From Larkinella sp051857545 (GTDB lineage Bacteria; Bacteroidota; Bacteroidia; Cytophagales; Spirosomataceae), in contig NZ_JBPZHB010000015.1 in NCBI RefSeq assembly GCF_051857545.1, positions 62,001-126,000 on the forward strand: DNA of 64,000 bases. The letters are read 5' to 3'. Numbering within the stretch: position 1 is the stretch's first letter; each line of letters starts with the position of its first letter. Position numbers and translations under genes: made by a program. The notes under the pieces were generated by a model, which saw only the letters and a list, made by a program, of their open reading frames with translations, did not search any database and was not told the DNA's origin. Positions 50,603 through 59,542 of the stretch are shown here, piece after piece.

Positions 50603-53600
50603 TTAGCGATGTAACACCGCCTTGCCACTTTTCTGCCGCCCATCAGTCAACAACAACCGAAAGACATACAAACCGTTGGGCAGTGGCACCCCTCCCTGGT
50701 CGGTGCCGTCCCAGAAAACCAGATTCTCGCCCACCCGCACCGGTTGCCAAAGGGTGCGAACGAGATGGCCGTTCAGGTTCCGAATCAGAATCTGCCCCTC
50801 CCCCGGCGACTCCGGTCCCGAAACCGTAAACCGTAACCGGGTGTGCGTCGAAAACGGATTGGGCGTTGCCTGCACGGCGGATAAACTATCCTCATTCTGG
50901 ACCCGAAACTGGATCTCGTACGGCCCCGGCCCGGCCCGGTTGCCGCTGACATCGGCCGCATAAATCTGCAATGCATACAGGCCATCCGCCAGATTCCGGG
51001 GCTGATAATCCAGGACAAACCGGTTGTCTGGTCCGGCCGGTTTCCAACTAACGTCAACACCCGACAGGGTTACGCGTTCAAAATCGCAGGTTGCACACGT
51101 TTTTTTCAGGAACACCTCAATGCCGACGGTATCCTGACGGATTCGGTACGGGTCTTCATCCTGCAAAATCAGACGAATCAGCGGATTGGCCGACACCAGG
51201 GCTTCATTTTTTAGTTGAATACCGTCAAATGTCACACTCAGCAGCGGGTTCAGGCGGTCGGGCGGAAACCGCTGGCCCGAATCCGGTAAGACCACCGTGT
51301 AGCCATCCGCCCCGGCTTTCAGGTCGAACACCAGCACATTGTTTTTTTCTTCCGACTCCGCAATCTGGTTATCCGGATCAACCGCAATTTCAAACCGGTT
51401 GGGCGTATCGGCATTGGGTAGTGATTCCGGTTTGAAGGCATAAAAGAGGGTATCGCGGTAGGCAATGGCGTTGTTCATCTTCGTACCATACGAGCGCATC
51501 TGCCCGTCGGCCAGCCGTTGCCGAACCGCCAGCCCCACCCGTTGCCCGGCCTCGAAACGCCCCGCGTTGGTCACCACCACGCCGAATCGCACGGAATCTT
51601 TTTGCGAACCCCGCTGGAAAACGCCCGACGAATTGACGCTGAAATCCGGTTTCTGAATGGGAAACAAACGCAAAACCGGGTCGCCCTGCAACACCATTTG
51701 GTGAGCATTGGAAATGTCGTAGGCTCCGCTGTATTGCGCCAGCACGCGCCGGGTGGTTTCTTGCTGAATCAGCCCAATCGGTTTGTTGAGAAAAGCCGTG
51801 TCGGCAAATAACGTCTGGTAGAACTGCTGGGTGTAGGTTTCGAGCGGCCCGGAATAGCCCGAACCGCTGTGCGCCAGAATCGCAATCGCTCCTTTGTCGG
51901 GCGTTAGCAGCCAGTCGGTGGACAAATTACCGACCGACCCGAAAAAGATATTTCCGACTCCGCAGCCGTTAAAAAACATCAGTGGATACCGACCCTTGTT
52001 GTGATAACCGTAAGACGGTTTGGAGGCATAGCCGAAATCCAGATCGGTCACGATGGGCGACGAGTGGCCGAAAAACGTCATCAGGGCAACGCCGGCATTG
52101 ACAATCCCGCTGACATCGACGCGTTCCACCGGTTCGTCGGTCTGTTTGGCTTTGACGGTAATATTAGCCCCCACATACTGCCTGCGGGCGGTTTCGCTCA
52201 CCCGATCCAGAATGCGCCGGAACGTGGTCACTTCAAAGACCGAACTCCCTCCGCTCAGGTGCAGTACCTCCTTCCGCCAGGGCTCGTTGACGGGTGTGCG
52301 TTCAAACTCCTTCACTTTTTCGAGGTACGCCAACACCTCCTGCGGATTCAGCGTGTTGATCCGCCCCGTCGGAATCGCCGGCACATTCGCCGGATAACCG
52401 GCCAGCCCTTCCGTCAATAACAGGTCGGAACCCGGCACATTGCCGATGGTCAGCACGAGGTCGCGGTAGTACTGATCCGCGCTCGTCCGCATGGGATAAT
52501 ACGCATTGCCGCGCCCGATCAACAGCATGTATTTGGTCGTATCGGCGGACAAAGGTTTTCCCGTCAGCATGTAATCAGCAAACCGGCGGATGGCCAGGGG
52601 CGTCCGTTCGCCGTAGCTAAACTGATTGAGCAATTGCTTCATCGTGACCACCAGCGTATCGTGGCTTCCCCCCGCTGCCGACGCCCGGTAGCCCGCGTAG
52701 GCTTTGACCGGATTCGCCACGTTGCCCACCGGTTTCATCAACGACTCGTGGCTGACCACCAGATAATTGTGTTTCGCCGGATCGATCTTCCGAAAAACCG
52801 TCCGCTCTAATCGCGAAGGCGTCAGCGTTCCGGCCGTGATCAGAAGCTGGCGCGGGGTTTCGGTATTGGGTACGATCAGTTTCAGAAGGGTCTGGTCGCG
52901 GACGGCGGTCAGACGGCGCGGGTGAACCGGATCGGTCAGGTCATACAGCAACGGATTGGCCGGAGCATCCGTCAACTCTACATACGACCGGCCTTGGGGA
53001 TTGGGCAAAAGGTTGATGGTCTTCCGGGTCAGGTTACTCAAACTGAACGTCTGCGGGAACCGAAGCCGGTAGTAGCTCACCGAATAGCGGTCGGTTTCAA
53101 ACGGACCATATGATTGGGTTGAAAGCGTTAATTCATTCGACGACGAGACATCTGCTGGCGGTACATCGAACGCCAGACGGCCCGCATTGAACCACTCGAA
53201 CCGCGTGTTTGCCAGCGGAGACGACCCCGGAGCGGTTTTTCCCGAAAATACATTGACCAGGTGGGTGGTGTTATCGCGTCCGTTCAGCAACAGTTCCATG
53301 TGCGGTTTTTCGGGTGCCGTTCGCACCCAGCCGTCGAGCAGAAAGGTTCGGCTAACCAGGCTGTCTTTTTTCAACATCGGGCCGGTATAGCCTTCACCTT
53401 CTTCAAAAAAAAGTTCGTAGGCCGACGGAAAAGGCGAAGGCCCGCCGTTCGACTGGTTGATAGAGATTTCGTTGGTCAAAACCGTGAGTTGCTCGGCCAG
53501 ATGATACGGCTCCGGTGTCAGGCCCTGCGCGTCGGTTTCGAAACTAACATCCATGCGTTTGCCCTTCCGGCCGTCGAGCCGCCAGGTCAGAAAGTAGGCA

Positions 53601-53986
53601 GCCGTATCTGAATACATGCTGTAGTACGGATGCGGCTGGGCATTCCGGGGGCGGTAGAGCAGTGAGTCCTGCCGACCGTCGTTTCGTTCGCCGATAAACT
53701 CCAGATAATCGTCCGCATCCAGTTTGTTGTCCGACTCGCCGGCTATGTAAATCGCCAGTTCGATACCCCGCCGAAATACCTGCAAGCTGGTGGGGTTGAT
53801 GGAGGCCACCGAAACACCGGCTTTCTGCAAGTCGGCCGTGGTGAGTCGGTACACGCCGGGCTGGGTGATGGGGATCCGGTAGTAGGTTTGCCCAAATTCG
53901 ATCCATTCGTTACCAAATTCAGTTGTTTGAGCAATCAATTTTAACGATAACAAACAGAACAAAAAGCTTAACAGGATGAGTCTCAT
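50603..53986 (-). CDS. PorU-like C25 (gingipain-type) cysteine peptidase with type IX sorting domain
   Basis: 1127 residues with a signal peptide (MRLILLSFLFCLLSLKLIAQ). The C25 catalytic pair can be placed at H641 (MTFFGHSSP) and C675 (MFFNGCGVGN). The final ~90 residues (ATPNPFSTHTRLRFTVSG ... NGLYVFRLLL) form a type A C-terminal sorting domain, so the protein is itself a type IX secretion cargo. PorU removes such domains and attaches cargo to surface lipopolysaccharide; PorU2-like relatives have similar layout. No other por gene is next to it. The choice between PorU and PorU2 is not settled. Confidence 0.83.
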   Translation of the reverse strand: MRLILLSFLFCLLSLKLIAQTTEFGNEWIEFGQTYYRIPITQPGVYRLTTADLQKAGVSVASINPTSLQVFRRGIELAIYIAGESDNKLDADDYLEFIGERNDGRQDSLLYRPRNAQPHPYYSMYSDTAAYFLTWRLDGRKGKRMDVSFETDAQGLTPEPYHLAEQLTVLTNEISINQSNGGPSPFPSAYELFFEEGEGYTGPMLKKDSLVSRTFLLDGWVRTAPEKPHMELLLNGRDNTTHLVNVFSGKTAPGSSPLANTRFEWFNAGRLAFDVPPADVSSSNELTLSTQSYGPFETDRYSVSYYRLRFPQTFSLSNLTRKTINLLPNPQGRSYVELTDAPANPLLYDLTDPVHPRRLTAVRDQTLLKLIVPNTETPRQLLITAGTLTPSRLERTVFRKIDPAKHNYLVVSHESLMKPVGNVANPVKAYAGYRASAAGGSHDTLVVTMKQLLNQFSYGERTPLAIRRFADYMLTGKPLSADTTKYMLLIGRGNAYYPMRTSADQYYRDLVLTIGNVPGSDLLLTEGLAGYPANVPAIPTGRINTLNPQEVLAYLEKVKEFERTPVNEPWRKEVLHLSGGSSVFEVTTFRRILDRVSETARRQYVGANITVKAKQTDEPVERVDVSGIVNAGVALMTFFGHSSPIVTDLDFGYASKPSYGYHNKGRYPLMFFNGCGVGNIFFGSVGNLSTDWLLTPDKGAIAILAHSGSGYSGPLETYTQQFYQTLFADTAFLNKPIGLIQQETTRRVLAQYSGAYDISNAHQMVLQGDPVLRLFPIQKPDFSVNSSGVFQRGSQKDSVRFGVVVTNAGRFEAGQRVGLAVRQRLADGQMRSYGTKMNNAIAYRDTLFYAFKPESLPNADTPNRFEIAVDPDNQIAESEEKNNVLVFDLKAGADGYTVVLPDSGQRFPPDRLNPLLSVTFDGIQLKNEALVSANPLIRLILQDEDPYRIRQDTVGIEVFLKKTCATCDFERVTLSGVDVSWKPAGPDNRFVLDYQPRNLADGLYALQIYAADVSGNRAGPGPYEIQFRVQNEDSLSAVQATPNPFSTHTRLRFTVSGPESPGEGQILIRNLNGHLVRTLWQPVRVGENLVFWDGTDQGGVPLPNGLYVFRLLLTDGRQKSGKAVLHR

Positions 53987-54105
53987 GGCGTGGGTGTCTA
54001 AAATCCGGCAGCTAAACTTACAAATTAATATGCGCTTACGCCAAATCCGCCATTCATCTCATTATTTTTTCCGCTCATCATTTCAGCAAAGAGTATTTTA
54101 TAAAG

Positions 54106-54140
54106 TACCTTGCATTGCATAGTACCTTTGTGTACCTTTG
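54106..54140 (+). promoter_or_regulatory. padR promoter with overlapping PadR-type operator
   Basis: The imperfect palindrome TACCTTGCATTGCATAGTA (54106-54124; pattern TAC-nn-TGCA-n-TGCA-nn-GTA) overlaps two copies of TACCTTTG (54123-54130 and 54133-54140). The second copy has CTTG (54109-54112) 20 nt upstream, giving a good TTTG/TAnnTTTG promoter. The palindrome covers the upstream box, which suits self-repression by PadR. Confidence 0.6.
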
Positions 54141-54223
54141 AACTATCAAAACTGGAAAGGTCAGGAGCTGGTTGGACACCAATTACTACGTGAACAACAA
54201 CTGATGAACAACCGATTACGACC

Positions 54224-54283
54224 ATGAATAACCCGATCAGCTCCTACCCCCGTCAACTAGTTAAACGTCATGCAGTGATATGA
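54224..54283 (+). CDS. possible 19-codon leader peptide before padR
   Basis: An ATG at 54224 opens a frame reading MNNPISSYPRQLVKRHAVI; its TGA overlaps the padR ATG as ATGA. The composition looks protein-like and the overlap would couple its translation to padR. An inverted pair AGGAGCTG/CAGCTCCT spans the leader upstream (about 54170 and 54238). There is no independent proof that it is translated. Confidence 0.35.
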   Translation: MNNPISSYPRQLVKRHAVI

Positions 54284-54702
54284 ATATTGAAAATGCTCAA
54301 GTGCAAATGCGGAAGGGAATTCTGGAATTCTGCATTCTGCACATCATCTCGCGGGGCGAAGTATATGCTTCCGACATGCTGGAGGAACTCACGTCCGCCC
54401 GCATCATGGTCGTAGAAGGCACGCTTTATCCGCTTCTGACCCGGCTCAAGAATGCCGGGTTGCTCGATTATAAATGGGTGGAATCAACCTCCGGCCCCCC
54501 GCGGAAATATTACCTGCTGACCGAAACCGGCCAGGCGTCTCTGAAAGGAATGAACGATACGTGGCAGGAATTATCCGATTCGGTGAACTCGATTGTCAGT
54601 AAAACCGAAAAACACAAGGCTGCGATCAATGGATTGACGGCCGTGGAAACCTCGGTTCTGTCCGTCGAAAACAATCCCGAAAAGCCCAATCCGGAAAACT
54701 GA
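54280..54702 (+). CDS. PadR-family transcriptional regulator
   Basis: 140 residues. Winged-helix opening MRKGILEFCILHIISRGEVY (residues ~10-29), then ASDMLEELTSARIMVVEGTL and YPLLTRLKNAGLLDYKWVES, and the wing GPPRKYYLLTETGQASL, all typical of PadR. A short dimerisation helix and a loose C-terminal tail follow. It is first in an operon with the PspC-GIN gene (38 bp downstream) and a second GIN gene, the usual Bacteroidota arrangement, and probably represses it through the operator at 54106-54124. Confidence 0.93.
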   Translation: MNIENAQVQMRKGILEFCILHIISRGEVYASDMLEELTSARIMVVEGTLYPLLTRLKNAGLLDYKWVESTSGPPRKYYLLTETGQASLKGMNDTWQELSDSVNSIVSKTEKHKAAINGLTAVETSVLSVENNPEKPNPEN

Positions 54703-54740
54703 CCTAAACACATCTCGACTCTTTCACACGCTTTGTTGCC

Positions 54741-57302
54741 ATGAAAAAGACCATCAGTATTAATATAAGCGGAGTGATCTTCCACATCGAGGAAGATGGC
54801 TACGATAAATTAAAAGGGTATCTCACGTCGATTCAACACTACTTTTCGACGTACGAAGACAGCCAGGAAATCATTACCGACATCGAAAACCGGATTGCCG
54901 AAAAACTGCTCAACAAACTCAAGGCGGCAGAAAAACAGGCCAGTCCGCGCCAGGTAGTCACGCTGGAAGATGTCAACGAATTGATTCTGTCGATGGGAAC
55001 GGTGGCCGATTTCGAAGCCATCGAAGAAGAAGACAGCATCGGTGTTGCCGCCAGCAGCCGTTCGCAGGCAGCCTACGAATCGGCCGCAACGACAGGTGCC
55101 AATCCGGAACCCAAAGCCGGCCCAGCCCCCGGAACGGGTTCGGTGCCTCCGCCCCGCCCGAGTGGTTTGCCCCCCCGCAAACTATACCGTGACCTGCGCC
55201 GGAAAATTGCCGGTGGCGTTGCCTCCGGGATTGCCAATTATTTCAATATCGACCCGGTTTGGGTGCGGTTGATTTTTGTGACGCTCATTCTGGCCCTGCC
55301 GCCTTTCAGCGGGATTTTCGGCCATGGCAGTGATGAATTCTTTGGCGGCATTTCCGGGTTTACCGTGATTCTGTACATCGCCATGTGGGTGGCCTTTCCG
55401 GGTTCCATGACGCTGGAAGACGACAAAAGTGTCAAGAAGTTTTACCGAAATCCCGACGATAAAGTCCTGGGTGGGGTTGCTTCGGGGATTGCCGCTTACT
55501 TTGGCATCGATGCCGGGGTGGTTCGTCTGCTGTTTGTTCTGACCATCTTCCTGTTCGGTACCGGTTTGCTGGCCTACATCGTTCTCTGGATCATCTCGCC
55601 GACGGCCAATACGTTAACCGAAAAGATGGAAATGCAGGGGGAGCCCATTACGCTCTCGAATATCGAGAGCAATATCAAGCGCAGCCTTGATATCAACGAA
55701 ACCGCCGAAGAAAGTACGCTGGCCAAAGTTCTGCTGTTTCCGTTTCGACTAATTGCCACCATTTTCAACGGGCTGGCCAGTATTCTGGGACCATTGGCAC
55801 GCGGCACGGTCTCCATCGTGCGGGTTCTAGCCGGGGTGTTTCTGGTCGTGGTCGGGTTTGCCATTATGGTGGGCGCGCTGGGCGTTCTGGGTACGGTTTT
55901 TGGCCTGAAAGGAATTCACTTCGGGAATAGCGACATTCCCTATATGATCCAGCGGGAAATCACCCCCCCGATGATTCTGTCGGCCTTCGTTGCGGTTTTT
56001 CTGCCCGGTCTGGCCATTGCAATTCTCGGAATCATGATCATTTCGCAACGGGCCCTGGTGACCACCGCCATTTCCTTAACGCTGTTGAGTGTCTGGTTTT
56101 TAGGCTTGATTGGTCTGGCCGCTACGGTTCCGCAGGTGGTCAATGAATTCAGCCGCAGCGGTCACATCGAGGAGACGGTGACGTTGCCGGTTCCGGCAGC
56201 CATCCCGACGCTCGACATCAATGACGAGGACGACAATGACAACGATTTTCATACAGCCATTGAACTGGAAGGCGTCGAGGGCACAGCCTGGAGCTTGCTC
56301 AAGCGTCAGGAAGCCCAGGGGCCTACCCGCCAGCAAGCCCAGCAAAATGCGCGGACTATCCTGTATAACTGGTCGGTAAAAGACTCGCTGATTCGGTTTG
56401 ACGACAGCTACGAAATCAAACCGGGATCACGGTTTCGGGGGCAGGATATCGACCTCACGATCTACATTCCTTACGAACGCCCGTTCCGAATGACCGAAGC
56501 CTTTGCCCGTCATATTCGCAACGAGTTTGGAAACGAAGAACTGGAGCGCATGAAAACCAGTATCTGGAAATTCAGCAAAACCGATGGTCTGGTTTCCCTG
56601 ACCCACCCGCGTGAACTGAACGACAACCGCTACGAGGAAGACTTCGATACCAACGACGCCATCGACGAAGCGCTGCGCAACGAGTTGGGAGATGATTTCC
56701 ACCAGAAAGGTGAATACACCCGCCAGTTTGAAGCGACAAATTTCTCAAAAATCGACATGGGGGGTGCCTTTGCCGTCCGGGTAAAACGGGGCGAAACCTT
56801 CAAGGTGGTGGCCGATGGCCGTGAAGAAGACATCGACGATCTACGGGTTCAGGTTGAAAACGGCGAACTCCACGTCGATTTCCGGAACGAGGGTATTTTC
56901 AAATGGCGCAACCGCCGTCGGATCGGCATCACGGTAACGATGCCGGATGTGCAATCCATCCATTATTCGGGAGCCACGCAGTCGATCATTACCGGTTTCG
57001 ACTCGCTCGACAACCTGGACATCGACCTGACCGGAGCCTGCAAAGCCCTCATTGACGTCAAAACCAACAAACTGGACATCGACCTGACCGGCGCTTCGAA
57101 GGCGACCCTGAGGGGACGCTCCAACAATGTGAACGCGCACCTGTCCGGGGCCTGTAAGCTCGATGCGACGGCAATGACAGTTGGCCGGGCCGACGTCGAA
57201 GCCGTCGGGGCCAGCAACGCGGAATTCGGCACGGTAGACGATCTGAAGTCGAAAACCAGCGGAGCCAGCAGCGTACACGGAAATACGAATCAGCCGCAAT
57301 AG
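54741..57302 (+). CDS. membrane protein with two PspC domains and a C-terminal GIN (DUF2807) head
   Basis: 853 residues. A N-terminal helical part (ISINISGVIFHIEEDGYDKL) leads to a Pro/Gly-rich linker, then two PspC domains: KLYRDLRRKIAGGVASGIAN (~148) and KKFYRNPDDKVLGGVASGIA (~232), each with membrane helices. More membrane helices follow (about 345-475). The C-terminal ~180 residues are a GIN/DUF2807 beta-helix (FSKIDMGGAFAVRVKRGETF) with repeated S/T-G-A-S/C turns. PspC proteins sense inner-membrane stress; the head would lie outside the cytoplasm. It is probably controlled by PadR. Confidence 0.9.
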   Translation: MKKTISINISGVIFHIEEDGYDKLKGYLTSIQHYFSTYEDSQEIITDIENRIAEKLLNKLKAAEKQASPRQVVTLEDVNELILSMGTVADFEAIEEEDSIGVAASSRSQAAYESAATTGANPEPKAGPAPGTGSVPPPRPSGLPPRKLYRDLRRKIAGGVASGIANYFNIDPVWVRLIFVTLILALPPFSGIFGHGSDEFFGGISGFTVILYIAMWVAFPGSMTLEDDKSVKKFYRNPDDKVLGGVASGIAAYFGIDAGVVRLLFVLTIFLFGTGLLAYIVLWIISPTANTLTEKMEMQGEPITLSNIESNIKRSLDINETAEESTLAKVLLFPFRLIATIFNGLASILGPLARGTVSIVRVLAGVFLVVVGFAIMVGALGVLGTVFGLKGIHFGNSDIPYMIQREITPPMILSAFVAVFLPGLAIAILGIMIISQRALVTTAISLTLLSVWFLGLIGLAATVPQVVNEFSRSGHIEETVTLPVPAAIPTLDINDEDDNDNDFHTAIELEGVEGTAWSLLKRQEAQGPTRQQAQQNARTILYNWSVKDSLIRFDDSYEIKPGSRFRGQDIDLTIYIPYERPFRMTEAFARHIRNEFGNEELERMKTSIWKFSKTDGLVSLTHPRELNDNRYEEDFDTNDAIDEALRNELGDDFHQKGEYTRQFEATNFSKIDMGGAFAVRVKRGETFKVVADGREEDIDDLRVQVENGELHVDFRNEGIFKWRNRRRIGITVTMPDVQSIHYSGATQSIITGFDSLDNLDIDLTGACKALIDVKTNKLDIDLTGASKATLRGRSNNVNAHLSGACKLDATAMTVGRADVEAVGASNAEFGTVDDLKSKTSGASSVHGNTNQPQ

Positions 57303-57361
57303 ATGCAACGTTTTAATACGGTTTTGCATCTTTAGCCTGAATTATTCAACTAAAATCTGCT

Positions 57362-58120
57362 ATGAAAAGGTCACTTGCGTTTTCCTTATTCACCCCCTTT
57401 CTGCTCTCGACAACGGTTTTATCGATAGCCGCCATCAGTCCTTCGGGAAGCCAACTGGTCGAAATCATGAGCGCCCTGCCCGTTCAGGACGAAACCCGGA
57501 CCTTCAACGTCAGCAACTTCGACAAACTCGACCTGGGCAGTGCCTTTACCATTCACGTGACGCGCGGCAGTGGCTACAAAGTGACAGCTTCGGGGCGGGG
57601 CGATGACCTGGACGATCTGGAAGCGAAAGTGATCAACAATAAACTCCAGGTGCGTTACAAGGATAAACTCGGCTGGAACCGGAACCGCCAGCGGGTAACC
57701 GTCACGATTACGATGCCGGATCTGAAAAGTGTTTCCTTCTCGGGCGCTTCCAAGTCCGATGTGACCGGTTTCCGCAACCTCAAGGACCTGGGGGTCGATA
57801 TTTCGGGCGCATCGACGTCGACCATCGAAGTAGATGCCGAACGCGTGATGGTCGATCTGTCGGGTGCCTCGAATGTGACGTTAACCGGCCAGGCCAAGCG
57901 GCTCGACGGCGACGTTTCAGGGGCAACGACGTTGAAAGCCTATGACCTGAAGGTTTCGAGTGCCAAAGTAGAGCTGTCGGGAGCCAGCAGTGCCCGGATG
58001 AACGTCAGCGACCGGCTCGATGCCGACGCCAGCGGAGCCAGCAGCCTAACCTACCGTGGCTCGGCCTCCATTCGCTCCAATACTTCCGGTGCCAGCTCGA
58101 TCAAGAGTGTTGATCGGTAA
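57362..58120 (+). CDS. exported GIN/DUF2807 head-domain protein
   Basis: 252 residues with a signal peptide (MKRSLAFSLFTPFLLSTTVL). It is a stand-alone version of the C-terminal head of the preceding gene, with the same opening (NVSNFDKLDLGSAFTIHVTR) and a right-handed beta-helix carrying seven SGAS/SGAT turns at roughly ten-residue or twenty-residue spacing. It probably arose by duplication of the upstream head. It is 59 bp downstream on the same strand and ends before a strong terminator. Function is unknown; adhesin-like or envelope-sensor roles are possible. Confidence 0.88.
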   Translation: MKRSLAFSLFTPFLLSTTVLSIAAISPSGSQLVEIMSALPVQDETRTFNVSNFDKLDLGSAFTIHVTRGSGYKVTASGRGDDLDDLEAKVINNKLQVRYKDKLGWNRNRQRVTVTITMPDLKSVSFSGASKSDVTGFRNLKDLGVDISGASTSTIEVDAERVMVDLSGASNVTLTGQAKRLDGDVSGATTLKAYDLKVSSAKVELSGASSARMNVSDRLDADASGASSLTYRGSASIRSNTSGASSIKSVDR

Positions 58121-58262
58121 AGGCGTTTTATATGCGAAGAAAGCGCATAGACATGAGAAAAAAGAGGGTAAAAACGATCATACCACACGGTATTAGGCCC
58201 CTCTTTCATCTCTTGTCTACCTTCTTTCCTCTAACTGATAGTTAATTGAGATTGGTAGAATC

Positions 58263-58295
58263 AAAAATCGCCCTCCGACTTGGAGGGCGATTTTT
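58263..58295. terminator. strong two-way intrinsic terminator
   Basis: AAAAATCGCCCTCC pairs with GGAGGGCGATTTTT around a 5-nt loop (14-bp stem), and T-runs follow on both strands. It separates the GIN gene from the convergent PhyH gene. Confidence 0.92.
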
Positions 58296-58317
58296 TTATG
58301 GAAAAAACGGGTAACTA

Positions 58318-59337
58318 CTATTCCTGGATCGTCTCACCGCGTTGAAAGGTATTTTCGTATTCTTTCAGCGTGGGGTCCGCAAAGACGTCAGCCCCGTTCA
58401 GGTTGTAGCGGACGGGCTCGTTTACGAGGTCGTGCCGGTGCCGGAAATACCCCAGGGCCGAAGAATAATGACAGACGTACGATTTGCGGGTCAGGTTCTC
58501 ATCCAGAATCGGTTCGCCACCGTGGGCCAGAGCCGCATGCCAGATCAGAACGTCGCCCTTTTTGAGCAACAGCGTCTTCCGCTCCAGCCCCTCACACTCG
58601 GCGATCAGATAACGGCCGAAATCCGTGGGATTTTTGGTCGATTCACCCGTGAAGAAAATACCGTTTCCCCAGTTGAATTTCGGAATCTTGTGCGAACCAA
58701 CAAAGTAATGCAGTTCACCCGATCCGGGTTTCACATCTTCCAGCGCGATCCAGGCTGCGGCCAGATGACTCGGAACCTGGGGGACGACATACGGAAAATC
58801 CTGGTGGGTTTCCTGCTGTGAACCATACAAAAAGGTCAGGCTCTGCATGGCCACCACCTTTTCGTTGAAAATGGCCTCCAGAAACGAAACAATGGCTTTG
58901 TGAAGCATCAGTTTCTTACCGGCCACCGAGGCATTGTGGAAGTCCATTACTTTAATATACTGGCCTTCAATAATTTCGCGCGGAACATCCCGGACTTTCA
59001 TCACCGGGTGTTTGCGGTATTCGGGCCGGTCGATGCGAATGTTGATGTCATACTGTTTGTGCTTCTCGATCAATTCCTGCACATCGGCCAGATAGGCATC
59101 GATCAGTTCGTCCGAAATGACTTGTTCAAGAATGACATACCCGTTCTTGCGCCAAAAATGAAGCTTTTCGGTCAAATCATAGGGTAACTGGCTGGCTTTG
59201 GGAAATTGTTTGACGAAGCCCTCGATGTCCGGATTCTGCCTGTCAATCCAGGGCAGGTTCTCAGCCGGAAAATCATGGAGAACCGGGGCAGGAAACAGCC
59301 TTTTGTAAGCCTGCCGCGCTTTGTTTACGATGGACAT
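58318..59337 (-). CDS. phytanoyl-CoA dioxygenase (PhyH)-family oxygenase
   Basis: 339 residues from ATG 59337; a TTG at 59352 is rejected. The Fe(II)/2-oxoglutarate site is visible as H178 and D180 (QETHQDFPYV), a distal histidine at 267 or 272 (LIWHAALAHGGEP) and a 2-oxoglutarate-binding arginine near R285 (NLTRKSYVCHY). The block AAWIALEDVKPGSGELHYFV is typical of the family. These enzymes hydroxylate small molecules, often in natural-product or halogenated-compound chemistry; the substrate here is unknown. It follows kduI after a terminator and is not clearly in an operon with it. Confidence 0.85.
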   Translation of the reverse strand: MSIVNKARQAYKRLFPAPVLHDFPAENLPWIDRQNPDIEGFVKQFPKASQLPYDLTEKLHFWRKNGYVILEQVISDELIDAYLADVQELIEKHKQYDINIRIDRPEYRKHPVMKVRDVPREIIEGQYIKVMDFHNASVAGKKLMLHKAIVSFLEAIFNEKVVAMQSLTFLYGSQQETHQDFPYVVPQVPSHLAAAWIALEDVKPGSGELHYFVGSHKIPKFNWGNGIFFTGESTKNPTDFGRYLIAECEGLERKTLLLKKGDVLIWHAALAHGGEPILDENLTRKSYVCHYSSALGYFRHRHDLVNEPVRYNLNGADVFADPTLKEYENTFQRGETIQE

Positions 59338-59408
59338 AGTTTCAGGTAGCAATGTTGCTCCTAAATCTAGTATTATTCTTTTTAAATTTTTAACATAACC
59401 CGCTAAAA

Positions 59409-59448
59409 ATCAGGGAACTAGATTTTTCAAAAAATCTAGTTCCCTGAT
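59409..59448 (-). terminator. perfect 19-bp-arm hairpin terminator after kduI
   Basis: ATCAGGGAACTAGATTTTT pairs exactly with its complement around a 2-nt loop. Read on the minus strand the stem is followed by TTTTTAG, so it suits the kdsA-kduI transcript. Confidence 0.8.
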
Positions 59449-59542
59449 AATCAGGCATTCCCGTTCAATCGACTTTTAAAATTTATTCAAAAATAAGTGT
59501 AAGGAGCGCGTAAGATTTCCAGTCAGAGACGGCGGATTTTCA

